A DNA stretch of 14,012 nt from Coemansia sp. RSA 922 (GCA_027577415.1 JANBQS010000656.1:1-14012); one strand, 5' to 3'. Positions 1 to 9,573 are shown, numbered from the stretch's first letter. A program made the numbers and translations. Notes: generated by a model not told the origin, from the sequence alone.

Positions 1-2466
1 GGGCGCTGGGCCTCCTCGAAGACGTGGCCACGACGGCGGGTCAGCACACCGTAGATACCGCCCATGGCGTTCTCAGGACACTGGATCTCGACCAGGTAAA
101 TGGGCTCCTGAAGACCAGGGTTGGCCAGCAGAGAGGCGCCATAGATGGCACGACGCATGGTGGGGAGTATCTGACCAGCACCACGATGGATCGAATCGGC
201 GTGGAGGGTGACATCCATGATGTTGAAGCGGCAGCCGCGCATCGGCTCCTCAGCACAAGGTCCCTCCTTGACGGCCCAGAGCAGGCCAGATACACACGAG
301 TCCTTGATCTCATTGAGGTACTGGACACCCTTGGTCATATCAACCAACAGGTTAGTACCGCTCTGCTCAGGCGCGAATGCCCAGATCTTGCGAGCATCGT
401 TAACATCCCAGCCAAACTCGTCAGCCAGACGGCGAGCACGCTCCTTGAAGTCGTCACGAGCGGTGATCTTGCCGTCCTCCATGAGCTGGGTAAGCTCCTC
501 CTGGATGGGTGCAGCGCTCAAGTGGATACGGTTGTGCTTGTTGGGCGACTTGGACAGAGCAGCGACAGACGACTCGGCCTGGACGGTCTCACGGTAGCCG
601 ACGACAGGGTCGGCGTACTTGATGGGGACCTGGGCGTGGTCCTCCTCGAGATCCTTGAGGCAAATCTCGAGATGGAGCTCACCGGCACCAGCAACGATGT
701 GCTCGCCAGACTCAGACGTGTAGCAGAGGACACATGGGTCAGACTTGGACAGACGCTTAAGACCCTCGACGAGCTTGGGCAGATCCTGCTGGTTCTTAAC
801 ATCGACAGCGATCTGGACGACGGGCGACACCGAGAACTTCATGACCTTCAGGTTATGAGCGGTCTCGCTGGTGGTCAGGGTGCCCGACTTGAGCAGATAC
901 TGGTCGACACCGACTAGACCAATGATGTTACCGGCTGGGCAGTCCTCAATCGACTCGATGTAGCGACCCATCATGAGAATGGTACGCTGGATGCTCTTGA
1001 TGAACAGATCCGACTTGCTTCCAGGAACGTAGTTGGGACCCTGGATACGGACCTTCTGGCCAGACTTGACGGTTCCCGAGAACACACGGCCGAAAGCGTA
1101 GAAACGGCCCTTGTCAGAAGTGGGCACCATCTTCGAGACGTACAGCATAAGAGGGGCGTCGGGGTCGCACTTGCGGATACCCATGGCACATTCGTCGTCC
1201 TGAGGACCCTCATACAGACCACCGCAACGGTAGCCCTGGGCCTTGACGGGCGAAGGCAGATGGATACAGATCATCTCCATGAGGGCCTCGGCAGCGGGCA
1301 GGAACTTGCGCATGATAACCTTGAGCAGAGCCTTGTCAACAAGGTCGCGCTCCTCAGAGGTGAGGGTGACGCCGAGCTTGTCAATCAGGGTAAGAGCATC
1401 CTCCTTGCGGCCGTTCATGGTGGCGTCGAAGATCTTGTAGATGGGATCAAGAGCGAACATGTTGAAACCGCGGTCGGTGTGCTTGCCAGTTGGGTCGTTC
1501 GATTTGGTGGACCACTTCTTGGTCTTGGGGTTGAAGAAGTTGTCTCCCCACAGCTTGGCCATCATCTTGTTGCGCTCGACGCCAAACTTCTTGGCGTAGC
1601 GAGTGGCAAACTGACGCAGGGTGAAACCCCAGGCGTGCAGACCGGAACCGAAGGCGACGGTGCCGAGCTCAGGGCTGACCAACAGGCTGCCCATGGCGTT
1701 CTCATCCTGGTAAGTGGCAATAGAGACGTTGACGTTCTCAACCACACGGCAGAAGGTCTGGTACAGATCCTCTTGGGGAAGCTGCAGCTCAAGGAGAGCG
1801 CGGTCAACCTTGTTGATCATGATGACGGGCTTGATCAACTCGGTAAGAGCCTGACGGAGCACAGTCTCGGTCTGGACAGACACACCAGAAACAGTGTCGA
1901 CGACGACGAGGGCACCGTCAGTGACACGCAGAGCAGCGGTAACCTCAGACGAGAAGTCAACGTGTCCGGGCGAGTCGATCAAGTTGATCAAGAAACCGTT
2001 ACCGTATCTCTTCTCGGCAATGTCTTCCATCTGGTCAGCATCGAGCTCGAAGTACATAGAGATGGCAGTCGACTTGATGGTAATGCAACGCTCCTGCTCA
2101 TCTTGACGAGTGTCGGTGAAACGGGTCTCACCAGCCTTGGCCGACGAGATAATACCGGCCTTGGCGACGAGCGAGTCGGTCAGAGTCGACTTTCCGTGGT
2201 CGACGTGAGCAATAACCGACATGTTACGGATGTTGTTGACCTTGTCCATGAGGCCACGGATCTACATTGAAAAGGCAAGGGATTGTCAGATACCGCATCC
2301 ATTAACAGAATGAGCGATTTCCGGATGTCGATTGTCACTGGTACCAATATACAAACTCAGCGTGTGCAAAGGGGCACCTTGCTGCACCACGTTCACACAA
2401 GCTTAGCAGCTCCTACAATCACAATGTAGTGAGAATGCTTACCTGGTCGACGGTGAAGTTAACCAT
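1..2466 (-). CDS. EFT/EEF2: Translation elongation factor 2 (eEF2), 3' end cut off
   Basis: eEF2 is the cytosolic GTPase that drives ribosomal translocation. Exon 1 (2443-2466) encodes only MVNFTVDQ, the conserved eEF2 N-terminus. Exon 2 (2261 down to 1) continues [14 protein letters not shown]. Visible are the P-loop AHVDHGKST (residues 26-34), the eEF2-kinase-type site ETRFTDTR with Thr57, the G3 motif DSPGHVD, and the G4 motif NKVD. Near the end is [15 protein letters not shown], whose second His (residue 700, codon 186-188) is the diphthamide site, matching His699 of yeast. The uninterrupted numbering shows that exon 2 has no further intron. The frame runs off position 1 at HVFEEAQRP, about residue 761. 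Roughly 80 C-terminal residues are missing if the protein has the usual length of about 842. Codon use strongly avoids codons that read as stops on the other strand, as expected of a highly expressed gene. Identification is certain. Confidence 0.98.
2262..2442 (-). other. Spliceosomal intron 1 of the eEF2 gene
   Basis: On the minus strand the intron begins GTAAGC right after the Gln8 codon (CAG) and ends AATGTAG right before ATC (Ile9), in phase 0. A CTGAC branch-site match lies about 27 nt before the acceptor. Removing the 181 nt restores the invariant eEF2 N-terminus [11 protein letters not shown] looked for box C/D snoRNA motifs inside it and found no convincing C box. Confidence 0.93.
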
Positions 2467-2927
2467 GTTTAAATAGTTTTGCTTAGAATAATACTAGCGA
2501 ATAATTTTTTTAAAATAGTGCGCAAGCCGTACTAGTGCAGTAATCCAAAAACAGAAAAACGTACTGGGTGGAGGACAGCAAAACAGAGCAAGTCTTTGGC
2601 GCGCATGGGATAAGGGGGTGGATGAATTCCTTGAGCAATGGAATGTCCTGGTTACCGGCCAGCTGCTGCGTCACCCGTGCAGCGAAAATTTTTTTCGTTC
2701 GAGACCCCCATTATTGTTTTGCATCAAATCGTGAGCCAGTCTAGGCCCTGCTAGTGCATCGCTTGATTTGATTGGGCATTGGGAATACACGTCAGCATCT
2801 GCAGGCGAGCGAGACTGGTTAGTCGCATCTTGGGCAAGTGGCATCTTTAAAGGTATGCTCACCTTGCCTTCTGGAAAACGGCGGCCACAACTTCCAAACT
2901 GCCGGTCCCTTTCCAACTTTCATTCCC
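2467..2927. promoter_or_regulatory. Divergent promoter region between eEF2 and the M3 oligopeptidase gene
   Basis: These 461 bp separate two start codons on opposite strands and carry no credible gene. Two ATTGG motifs (2771-2775 and 2778-2782, CCAAT on the minus strand) and an ACGTCA half-CRE (2789-2794) lie in the middle. A TTTAAA (2845-2850) lies about 80 bp upstream of the plus-strand start. Next to the eEF2 start the sequence is AT-rich. An in-frame open stretch upstream of 2928 exists but has no ATG. The motif assignments are pattern matches only. Confidence 0.5.
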
Positions 2928-5264
2928 ATGAAGCATTTTGCTCGCGGCGCTTGCATCTTTTCCGCTCTTTTCGCCCTTTTAGCATATTATTTGCACTCTT
3001 CCTCGATTATTTCTTTCAGTATCTTTTCGCCCATGCCCATGCCAATGTCTACGTCTTCCGTCCCCAAGGGCACGGTTCTCAACTTCAACCTCAGCCCTGC
3101 CGATATTGAGCGTCGCGCAGAGACTCTGGTTGCACAGGGAAAAAAGGTCCAGGATAGCGTGGCCGCACAGACCAACCCGACTTTTGCAAACGTCATCGTT
3201 CCTCTGGCCACTCGCCAGAACGAGCAAGATGCGGACTACTCGGTAGTCACCTTCCTCCAGAATGTCAGCACCGATAAGGATATCCGTGACGCGAGTATGG
3301 CTGCTGAGGAGAAGCTCGATGTAAGTTGAACAAGCGAGCAGCTAGCGTTTGCCTTTGAGGCTGTGTTCTGCCTGGTGGTAGTCAGGTGCGACAGAGCGCA
3401 TCTTATCTGAGCGGCGATTCAGCCACACACATCACAATGCCTGTTTGTTTGTAGAAGCGCCTTCAACTAACAGCTGCACTATCTTCATCTCCCCCCTATG
3501 CCACGCAAACAATAGGCATTCGAAATCGAGTCCATGATGCGCGAGGATGTTTACAAAGCAGTGCGCGCCGTGTTTGACAACAAGACGGAAGTTGCCAGCC
3601 TTGGCCCTGAGGACCGCCGGCTGGTAGAAAAGATGGAATTGGTGTTCCGCCGCCATGGTCTCGCGCTAGACAAGGAAAAGCGTGAGCACTTGGGCACAAT
3701 TAGAATGCGTCTGTCAGAGCTGGCAATCAAGTTCAGCCGCAACATCAACGAGGGCGATGGCCGGGCTGTGCTTACGCGCGACGAGCTCGAGGGACTCCCG
3801 AGCGATTTTTTCGAGGGCCGCGCTACCGAGGTAGTCGATGGCCAGGAAGGATTTGTGGTTACGACAAAGTACCCTGACATCATTCCTGTCATGAAGATGG
3901 CCAAGCGCGAAGAAACCAGAGAGCGTATGTTTGTGGTTGAAGGCCAACGTTGTCCAGAGAACATTCCCATTCTGCAAGAGGCAGTTGCTCTGCGCTTGGA
4001 GGCCGCCCAGCTGCTTGGCTACAAGACACACGCCGAGTTTGTTCTGGAGGAGAACATGGCCAAGGCACCAGTACCCGTGCTGGAGTTCGAAGAAGATCTG
4101 CGCTCGCGGCTCAATGTCCTCGCTGACACCGAGATTGAAGAAATCGAGGCCCTTAAAAAGGCCGACAAGCAAGCAGCGGGAAAGCCATACGCTGGACTGT
4201 TTGGCTGGGACTACCGCTACTACTCGAACCTGGTGAAGGAGCGCAAGCACAACATCAACGACGAGGAAGTCAAGCAGTACTTCCCCGTCAAAGAGGTCAC
4301 TCGCAGTATCCTGGACATTTACCAAAATATGCTCAGTCTTCGGTTCGTCAAAATTGACAACCCGCCTGTGTGGCATGCCGACGTCGAGATGTACGAGGTG
4401 TGGGAGGCCACGGAGGAGACATTCGTAGGGCATTTCTACCTCGACCTGTTTCCTCGCGAAGGCAAGTATAACCACGCAGCAGTATGGCCTATTCGAGCTG
4501 GATTCAACCGCCCCGACGGATCGCGAGAGTACCCGGTAGCAGCAATGGTTGCCAACTTCCCCAAGCCCACGCCATCGGCGCCTGCCTTGCTTACTCATGA
4601 CGACGCAACGACTCTGCTGCATGAGTTGGGCCATGTGTTTCACGGGATCTGCTCGGTTACCAAGTGGGCACTCTTCCACGGCACCAGAACCGAGCGCGAC
4701 TTTGTTGAGGCGCCATCACAGATGCTGGAAAACTGGAGCTGGGAGCCGTCCGTCCTGCAAAAGTTTGCTGTGCACCACCAGACTGGCGAGCCTATTCCCG
4801 AAGCGCTGGTCAAGCGTCTTGTTGCGGCCAAGAACGAGGGCGCTGGCCTTTTCAATTTGCGACAGCTGTTCTTCGGCCTGTATGACATGGGCATCCACAA
4901 CACGGCTGACGGAAAGGTCGACGTCAAGGAGCTCTATAACAAGCTCTATGAGGACATTGCTCGGTTCAAGATCGGCAGCCACGACACTTGGGGCATAGCG
5001 ACGATCGGCCATATGATGGGCGGGTATGACGCTGGCTACTACGGGTACATGTGGTCCCAGGTCTTTAGCGCCGACATGTATGCATCGCGCTTTGTCAAGG
5101 ACGGCGTCTTTAACCCACAGACTGGTCTGGACTATCGCTACGAGATCCTGCGTCCAGGCGGCAGCCGCGATTCCATGGACAGCTTGATAAAGTTCATGGG
5201 CCGCAAGCCCAACAACCGCGCCTTCTTAAAGTCGATAGGCCTTAACGATACAAGCAGCAACTAA
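2928..5264 (+). CDS. PRD1: Saccharolysin / thimet oligopeptidase (M3 zinc metallopeptidase), two exons
   Basis: This is a zinc oligopeptidase that cuts short peptides, acting in peptide turnover in the cytosol and, in yeast, also in mitochondria. Exon 1 is 2928-3320 (131 codons) and exon 2 is 3516-5264 (582 codons). The 713-residue product matches the roughly 710 residues of yeast Prd1. The intron falls inside the family block read as EEKLD/AFEIESMMREDVY. The zinc site HELGH is at residues 500-504. The third ligand, Glu529, sits in DFVEAPSQMLENW, with the usual 29-residue offset from the first His. The substrate loop reads GHMMGGYDAGYYGYMWS. The start is uncertain. ATG 2928 gives a hydrophobic, weakly basic N-terminus (MKHFARGACIFSALFALLAYY). 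ATGs at 3033, 3039 and 3045 would give a cytosolic form beginning near STSSVPKGTV. The family assignment is certain; the gene symbol is by homology to yeast. Confidence 0.95.
3321..3515 (+). other. Spliceosomal intron of the M3 oligopeptidase gene
   Basis: The donor GTAAGT follows GAT (Asp131). The acceptor is ACAATAG, before GCA TTC GAA, in phase 0. A perfect CTAAC branch site is at 3467-3471. The intron has in-frame stops. The earlier TTTGTAG at 3447-3453 is a possible decoy acceptor, but it would break the frame by 62 nt, so the 3515 acceptor is the one that joins the conserved protein sequence. Confidence 0.92.
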
Positions 5265-5474
5265 TTTCTGTGTGCTTTTGCGGGTTAGGTCTAAGCAAAA
5301 ATGCCAAGACATTTGTGATGCTGACGTTTTCCACTCCGCATTAAAAACGCCCCTCTCACTCCGTCGCCCTTCTTTTCTGCTTCTTTTTGAATTTCAACCA
5401 CACACTTTTTTCTCTTTTAAATTAGCCTCTTAAGGTATTCACAAACACTCCCAACCCCATCTCTTTTGACTCGT
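5265..5474. promoter_or_regulatory. Intergenic region: 3' end of the M3 peptidase gene and promoter of the DUF4097-like gene
   Basis: There are 210 bp between two plus-strand genes. TGACGT (5322-5327) matches a CRE core. ATTAAA (5340-5345), 76 nt after the upstream stop, could serve as a poly(A) signal. From about 5360 to 5465 the strand is strongly pyrimidine-rich, a common feature just upstream of fungal start codons. Confidence 0.4.
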
Positions 5475-6824
5475 ATGAGCGACGAGAAGCGTGTCAAGTT
5501 CGTTGTCCACTCGGACGGGACTATCCCGGCGGCGGGCGATATCGAGACTGGCTGCCTGCTCCAGGAGAGCCCGCAGCAGCCTGAGCGCCGCCAGTGCAGA
5601 GGCCGCGCTTTTTGGGCCAGGTTTTTTAAGGGCTTCTTCACCTTCATCTTCTATTTCCTGCTTATCCGCGCAGGAATGAATATCGTAAGGAATAACGGAG
5701 GCCTGCGCAAGATGTGGCATGGATGTGACGGCATGGGCGGCGACCATCCTCACCACGGACCCCCTGGTCACCATGGCCCTCACCATGGCCCCCCTGGTCA
5801 CCACGGCCCTCACCACCATGGCGACAACGAGTTCGCCCATGTGTATGCCATCCCGAAACCCAAGCCCTTCCGTGGCGCCGCCAAGTGGGAGAACCCCTAT
5901 GCTCGCATTAATCCTGTGGCCATGTCGGCTCTGGTCAACGGCAAGCTGCCAGCCACCGAAGTTAGCTCTCTCTTCTACCCAAGCGGCGAGCAGTGCATTC
6001 CCACCATTCCCGTGGATGGTCTGGACAAGTTTTCCTTCAACGCTACCGAGTTCAACAGCATCACTCACCGCGTGATGGGTAACCTTGGCTCTGACGTCTT
6101 CATCGAGTCTACCACAGACAGCAGCGCCTCCTTTGAGGCCCACGTCATGGTGTCGGACCCTGAAATCGCCAAGGACATCTCGCTGACTGAGAACAGAGAT
6201 GAGGAGGGAAATATTGTCTTCCAGCTCTCGGGACCAAAGTGGCTGGGCCAGTCCAAATGCGCCTACGCTCGCATCGTCCTCAAGATCCCTGACACCGTCA
6301 CTGACCTGGTTGGTCTGCGCTCCAGCTTTATCTACGGCAAGTACAAGCTTGACAAGAGCTTGGCTCGTGCGATCAACTTTGGCGACTTTGAAGTTAACGC
6401 TGCAGTGAGCAGCATTGTGACGCCACCCATCCATGCCACCAACGTCGTCATCAACACGGTGTCGGGCACCATTCACGGCTTCTACCGCATTAGTAGCAGC
6501 GCCTCTGTTCACTCGGTCAGTGGCAAAATTGACGTTGGAGTTAATGTGCGCAAGGCCGACAAGTCTGTCATCGTTGCAGAGTCTGTCTCTGGCTCTGTTA
6601 CTGTTCGCGTTGCCGGTGGCTTTGACGGCTCATTCTCGGCCCGCACCATCAATGGCGAGGTTGAGGTCGAAGATGACAGCGATGGATCCAACCGCTTGCA
6701 CTTTGACAAGAACCTCAGCCGCGTGAAGACTGGCACTTTTGGCCCCGACAGCAATACGCGTGCCGGCGACTCTTCGCTCAAGGCCGCCGTCATCAATGGC
6801 GACGTGGCTATCGAGTTTGAGTAG
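5475..6824 (+). CDS. Single-pass membrane protein with His-Pro-Gly repeat and DUF4097-like beta-repeat domain
   Basis: A 449-residue product, intact and intronless. The start is the first ATG of the frame (MSDEKRVKF). Order of parts: a polar N-terminal tail (1-46) ending in a basic stretch (ERRQCRGR); one hydrophobic segment at about 47-68 (FWARFFKGFFTFIFYFLLI); a low-complexity segment at about 91-116 built from repeats of HHGPPG and HHGPH; and a long Ser/Val/Gly-rich domain from about 125 to the end. Its C-terminal half contains at least five copies of a short strand-turn-strand pattern: NTVSGTIHG, HSVSGKIDV, ESVSGSVTV, RTINGEVEV, AVINGDVAI. That regular SG/NG turn pattern is typical of the DUF4097 (putative adhesin) right-handed beta-solenoid family. 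The function is unknown. A type II topology with an extracytoplasmic solenoid is my inference; positive residues flank both sides of the membrane segment, so the topology is not settled. Confidence 0.85.
   Translation: MSDEKRVKFVVHSDGTIPAAGDIETGCLLQESPQQPERRQCRGRAFWARFFKGFFTFIFYFLLIRAGMNIVRNNGGLRKMWHGCDGMGGDHPHHGPPGHHGPHHGPPGHHGPHHHGDNEFAHVYAIPKPKPFRGAAKWENPYARINPVAMSALVNGKLPATEVSSLFYPSGEQCIPTIPVDGLDKFSFNATEFNSITHRVMGNLGSDVFIESTTDSSASFEAHVMVSDPEIAKDISLTENRDEEGNIVFQLSGPKWLGQSKCAYARIVLKIPDTVTDLVGLRSSFIYGKYKLDKSLARAINFGDFEVNAAVSSIVTPPIHATNVVINTVSGTIHGFYRISSSASVHSVSGKIDVGVNVRKADKSVIVAESVSGSVTVRVAGGFDGSFSARTINGEVEVEDDSDGSNRLHFDKNLSRVKTGTFGPDSNTRAGDSSLKAAVINGDVAIEFE
5750..5822 (+). repeat. Tandem repeat encoding His-Pro-Gly-rich linker
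   Basis: The DNA repeats units based on CACCATGGCCCTCACCATGG and CCCCCTGGTCACCA, giving alternating HHGPPG and HHGPH in the membrane protein. Copies differ mostly at third positions. The repeat keeps the reading frame, so copy number may vary between strains without breaking the gene. The His density suggests possible metal binding, which the sequence alone does not show. Confidence 0.75.
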
Positions 6825-6929
6825 GCGATTCTTTATACCGAACTGGGCTCTTACTACGCTCACTTGGAATTGTTTTCTGCCATGAGCTGTTTTTTTATAT
6901 TCATTTTGAAACAAAGTCCAGTCAAACAT
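6825..6929. other. Convergent intergenic region
   Basis: Only 105 bp separate the stop codons of two convergent genes, so their 3' untranslated regions probably overlap. The sequence has a T-rich run (about 6889-6906) but no canonical AATAAA on either strand. Confidence 0.5.
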
Positions 6930-7775
6930 CTACTTGGCTCCAACCAAACTATCAATTTCTTCCATCAGCTTTTTGTTTGGCGAGTTCCGCAAAGATCTCC
7001 ACAAGATCGTAAACATCTTTATCGGTGTCTTTATCCCCAAGCGCTTGCGCTGCTCCAACGCATCTTCAGTCAGCTCCCAAGTCCTGAATCGCCTGGTGGA
7101 CGGCTCCAAGTCGCTGATCTTTAGCCTCGTAAAGTGCGAGTTGAATCCCAGTAGTCCTGGCGACTGGAGCACAATCTCTGTGTCATGCGTTATCATTCCG
7201 GAGAGCATCGGCCGCACGGCTGGTAAGCTGCCAGAACTGTTGGGCGCCATTGACAGGATGCTATCAAACTTGGGCAAGCCATGCTTGTTGATTCTAATGC
7301 CCCTGATACCAGCTGTCGGCGGCAATAGTGTTATGCGTGTAATGAAGGGTCCAAATGCCTTGGTTACCAATATCGTCGAGACGGCGCTGATTGAGCTGGC
7401 CAATACGAGCGAGACCACGCCCAAGTCGAACTCGCCTAGCTGGCCTTGAGCCTGGACGACCACAGATGCCGCTGTTGCCGTGCAGCCGATGGCTGTTCCC
7501 GCCAGAGACATGAATTTTAGCATTCGCACTGCGTTGCCTGGAGGAGCCTCGAATATAACTTGCTGCTTCTCGGACAGACCATGTCCACTGGTTTTCCCCG
7601 CCGATGATCCCGCCGACTCGGTGTGCTGCTGCCGCATGGTGCGCCAAACAGGTCGCACACATCGCCTGCAGTCTTTGCCGGGTAGCAGCGCTCTGATAAC
7701 GGCGCCAGAGCTTTGAAACATAAGAATACTGTAGAGTTTGCAATAGCCGAAGATATCAAAGCGCAGCATCGCCAT
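6930..7775 (-). CDS. Probable mitochondrial two-pass membrane protein, TMEM70/TMEM186/TMEM223-like
   Basis: A 281-codon frame, intact and without introns. The N-terminus is Arg-rich and acid-poor, as in a mitochondrial presequence. The segment starting at Met19 (codon 7719-7721; MFQSSGAVIRALLPGKDCRR) looks more like one than the first 18 residues, so translation may start there. Two hydrophobic helices at about 85-108 and 118-137 form a hairpin. A polar C-terminal half follows, with the segment LEPSTRRFRTWEL (223-235) that resembles the stretch after the hairpin in TMEM70-type proteins. Those proteins help assemble inner-membrane complexes (ATP synthase, complex I, COX). The assignment rests on architecture and weak motif resemblance. 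The gene is divergent from the TOE1-like gene. Confidence 0.6.
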   Translation of the reverse strand: MAMLRFDIFGYCKLYSILMFQSSGAVIRALLPGKDCRRCVRPVWRTMRQQHTESAGSSAGKTSGHGLSEKQQVIFEAPPGNAVRMLKFMSLAGTAIGCTATAASVVVQAQGQLGEFDLGVVSLVLASSISAVSTILVTKAFGPFITRITLLPPTAGIRGIRINKHGLPKFDSILSMAPNSSGSLPAVRPMLSGMITHDTEIVLQSPGLLGFNSHFTRLKISDLEPSTRRFRTWELTEDALEQRKRLGIKTPIKMFTILWRSLRNSPNKKLMEEIDSLVGAK

Positions 7776-7933
7776 GGCAACGAGAGCGTTGGCTGCGAGA
7801 TCAGATCGTCTTTAGCAGATTGTGGGGGGAAGAAGTGCTACACCAGCTTGGATCAAAATTTGAGCGATTTCAGTTCCTTCTGTTCTCTAAGCTTTCTATT
7901 TCTATTTTTATTTAGCAAATTTGAATTTATAGA
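7776..7933. promoter_or_regulatory. Short divergent promoter between the TMEM70-like and TOE1-like genes
   Basis: These 158 bp lie between two start codons on opposite strands, so the genes must share their control region. The part next to the TOE1-like start (about 7868-7933) is T-rich and ends TTTATTTAGCAAATTTG before the ATG. That stretch resembles a splice acceptor, but no matching upstream exon is evident. No clear TATA box is seen. Confidence 0.5.
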
Positions 7934-9553
7934 ATGAGCAACGGTAACATTGGCGCCACGTCTGCCACCTACACCGATGTCACTCGTACCAACATCAGGG
8001 TCCTGTCAAAGGATATCAGCGCGCAAATAGCAAAGGCCAAGTTCATATCGATAGACACTGAGTTTACGGGCCTAGTGCTAAGCAATGCGTCGCGAGTATT
8101 CAACCTCAAAACAACCGAGTGGGTCACACGAGCGACAGACATGCGCGATAGGTACAGGGCCATGTCGAACATAGCCAAAACACACGCACTGGTCTCGATG
8201 GGTCTCAGCACCTTCTCCATTCGGCATACCCGGCCTGGCAGCTACAACGTACACAACTTTAACTTTCTTTTGCAATCGCAAAACTCGCACCTCATAAGTC
8301 CGTCCAGTATCTCGTTTTTGGCCGAAACCGGGTTTGACCTGTGCAGGCAGGCTACGAAGGGAATCCGGTATTTTAGCGGTCCAAATCCAAAGCCAGTCGA
8401 AGTCAATACTGAGGCGATCAACGAGGAGGGTTTGTTGATTCGCGAGGTGTTCCTTGACATTGTGCGCGCTGGAGTGCCGCTGGTAATTCACAACGGGCTA
8501 TTCGATCTTGTGTACTTGTATCAGTCGTTCTTTGGACCGCTTCCAGATACCTACGAGTCCTTTGCATTCGATCTGAACGAGATGTTCCCCGGCGGTATCT
8601 ACGATACAAAGATCATCGCCCAAAGGGAGATGCCCCAATCGGCGTCGTACTTGGCGTATCTCTTCCACAAGAGCGAGCGCCTTCAGAAGCAGCGCTCGGA
8701 GCGCGGCGAGCCGGCTCTTGCGGTCAAGTTGAAGGACAGTCTATTGCGAGGCAGCAGTGAACCAAAGGCACGCTGTCATCGGCTGTTGATGGACTCCTCT
8801 TCGTCAAAGCCGTATTGCGAGAGTTTTGCACAGCGCGGCAACTGCAGGTACGGGAACCGGTGTTTCAAGTCTCACGACATCAACTTTATCCTTGATTGCC
8901 AAGAGAAGGAAGCTGCCGCCGAAGCAGAAGAGGCATTGAGAATGCAGGTTGTAGAGACGAATGCTGAGGATGTCGCTGGTGACAAGAAGCGCAAGCGGGA
9001 CGATACGATGGAAGTTGGGGACAGCGGCAGCAGCGACCCTCCTTGCAAAGTCTTGAAGGCGGATGCAGTAGATATCACGCAAGAGGCTGTCGTCGCTGCG
9101 GATATTGATGGTCTATCCATAGGCAAACAGACAGTCCCTGCACCAGCGACACCGTCGCCCTGTGAGGAGATCAAGGAAACTAACGGATCTGAGCCTTTGA
9201 ACCTTCCTGCTCAGCCGCCGCTCAACATGTATCACACGGCAGCGTACGACGCGTTTATGACAGGCTATATATTCGCCTCTTTTCGCTTAGTGCTGGAGGA
9301 CAAGATGAGCGACTACAAGAACAAGGTCTATCTCATGGGGTCAGATAATCCTCTACTGATCCAGGCCGGGCCGTACGCTAACACATCGATTACATATATT
9401 CAGACGATGCGCCTGATGAATACTGCCGCTGCCGAGGCCGCCAAGGCTGCCGAAACCGCCGTTGCAGAGAGCGCTGCTGCTGCTGCTGAGACTGCTTCCG
9501 CTGAGCCGCTGTCTACGGATGTTGCAGACCAACAGGAAAATGCCCAAGCGTGA
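7934..9553 (+). CDS. TOE1-like CAF1-family 3'-5' exoribonuclease with CCCH zinc finger
   Basis: TOE1 trims and de-adenylates the 3' ends of snRNAs and telomerase RNA in the nucleus (Cajal bodies in animals). The 539-residue frame shows the full DEDDh set: DTEFTGL (Asp41, Glu43), HNGLFDLVYLYQ (Asp191), and YHTAAYDAFMTGY (His434, Asp439). FAFDLNEMFPGGIYDTK is also typical. Between Asp191 and the last motif lies a C-x8-C-x5-C-x3-H zinc finger (Cys295, Cys304, Cys310, His314). It is followed by the basic nuclear signal KKRKR (351-355) and an acidic, low-complexity linker. This split of the nuclease by zinc finger and NLS is the diagnostic TOE1 layout and separates it from the Pop2/CAF1 deadenylases. 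The last 45 residues are Ala/Glu-rich. No intron is needed. A poly(A) signal follows at 9574. Confidence 0.93.
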   Translation: MSNGNIGATSATYTDVTRTNIRVLSKDISAQIAKAKFISIDTEFTGLVLSNASRVFNLKTTEWVTRATDMRDRYRAMSNIAKTHALVSMGLSTFSIRHTRPGSYNVHNFNFLLQSQNSHLISPSSISFLAETGFDLCRQATKGIRYFSGPNPKPVEVNTEAINEEGLLIREVFLDIVRAGVPLVIHNGLFDLVYLYQSFFGPLPDTYESFAFDLNEMFPGGIYDTKIIAQREMPQSASYLAYLFHKSERLQKQRSERGEPALAVKLKDSLLRGSSEPKARCHRLLMDSSSSKPYCESFAQRGNCRYGNRCFKSHDINFILDCQEKEAAAEAEEALRMQVVETNAEDVAGDKKRKRDDTMEVGDSGSSDPPCKVLKADAVDITQEAVVAADIDGLSIGKQTVPAPATPSPCEEIKETNGSEPLNLPAQPPLNMYHTAAYDAFMTGYIFASFRLVLEDKMSDYKNKVYLMGSDNPLLIQAGPYANTSITYIQTMRLMNTAAAEAAKAAETAVAESAAAAAETASAEPLSTDVADQQENAQA

Positions 9554-9573
9554 TTAGCGCATCTGATCTGATC

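Noticed and set aside
24..2270. Long plus-strand open frames (24-917 and 1260-2270) opposite eEF2
   Set aside because: They are antisense shadows of a gene with strongly biased codons. The minus strand encodes unmistakable eEF2 throughout.
2262..2442. A possible box C/D snoRNA inside the eEF2 intron
   Set aside because: CTGA-like D boxes occur, but there is no RTGATGA C box at a suitable distance and no terminal stem.
2690..2710. A tRNA-like B box (GTTCGAGACC at 2697-2706)
   Set aside because: The bases before it are a T run that cannot form a T stem, and no matching A box or acceptor stem is present.
3714..4679. A 321-codon minus-strand open frame opposite the M3 peptidase
   Set aside because: It overlaps the conserved peptidase exon including the zinc site, has no recognisable domain, and is best explained as a shadow.
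5752..5820. A CRISPR-like or satellite repeat
   Set aside because: The repeat is in frame within the membrane protein and encodes a His-Pro-Gly linker. It has no spacer structure.
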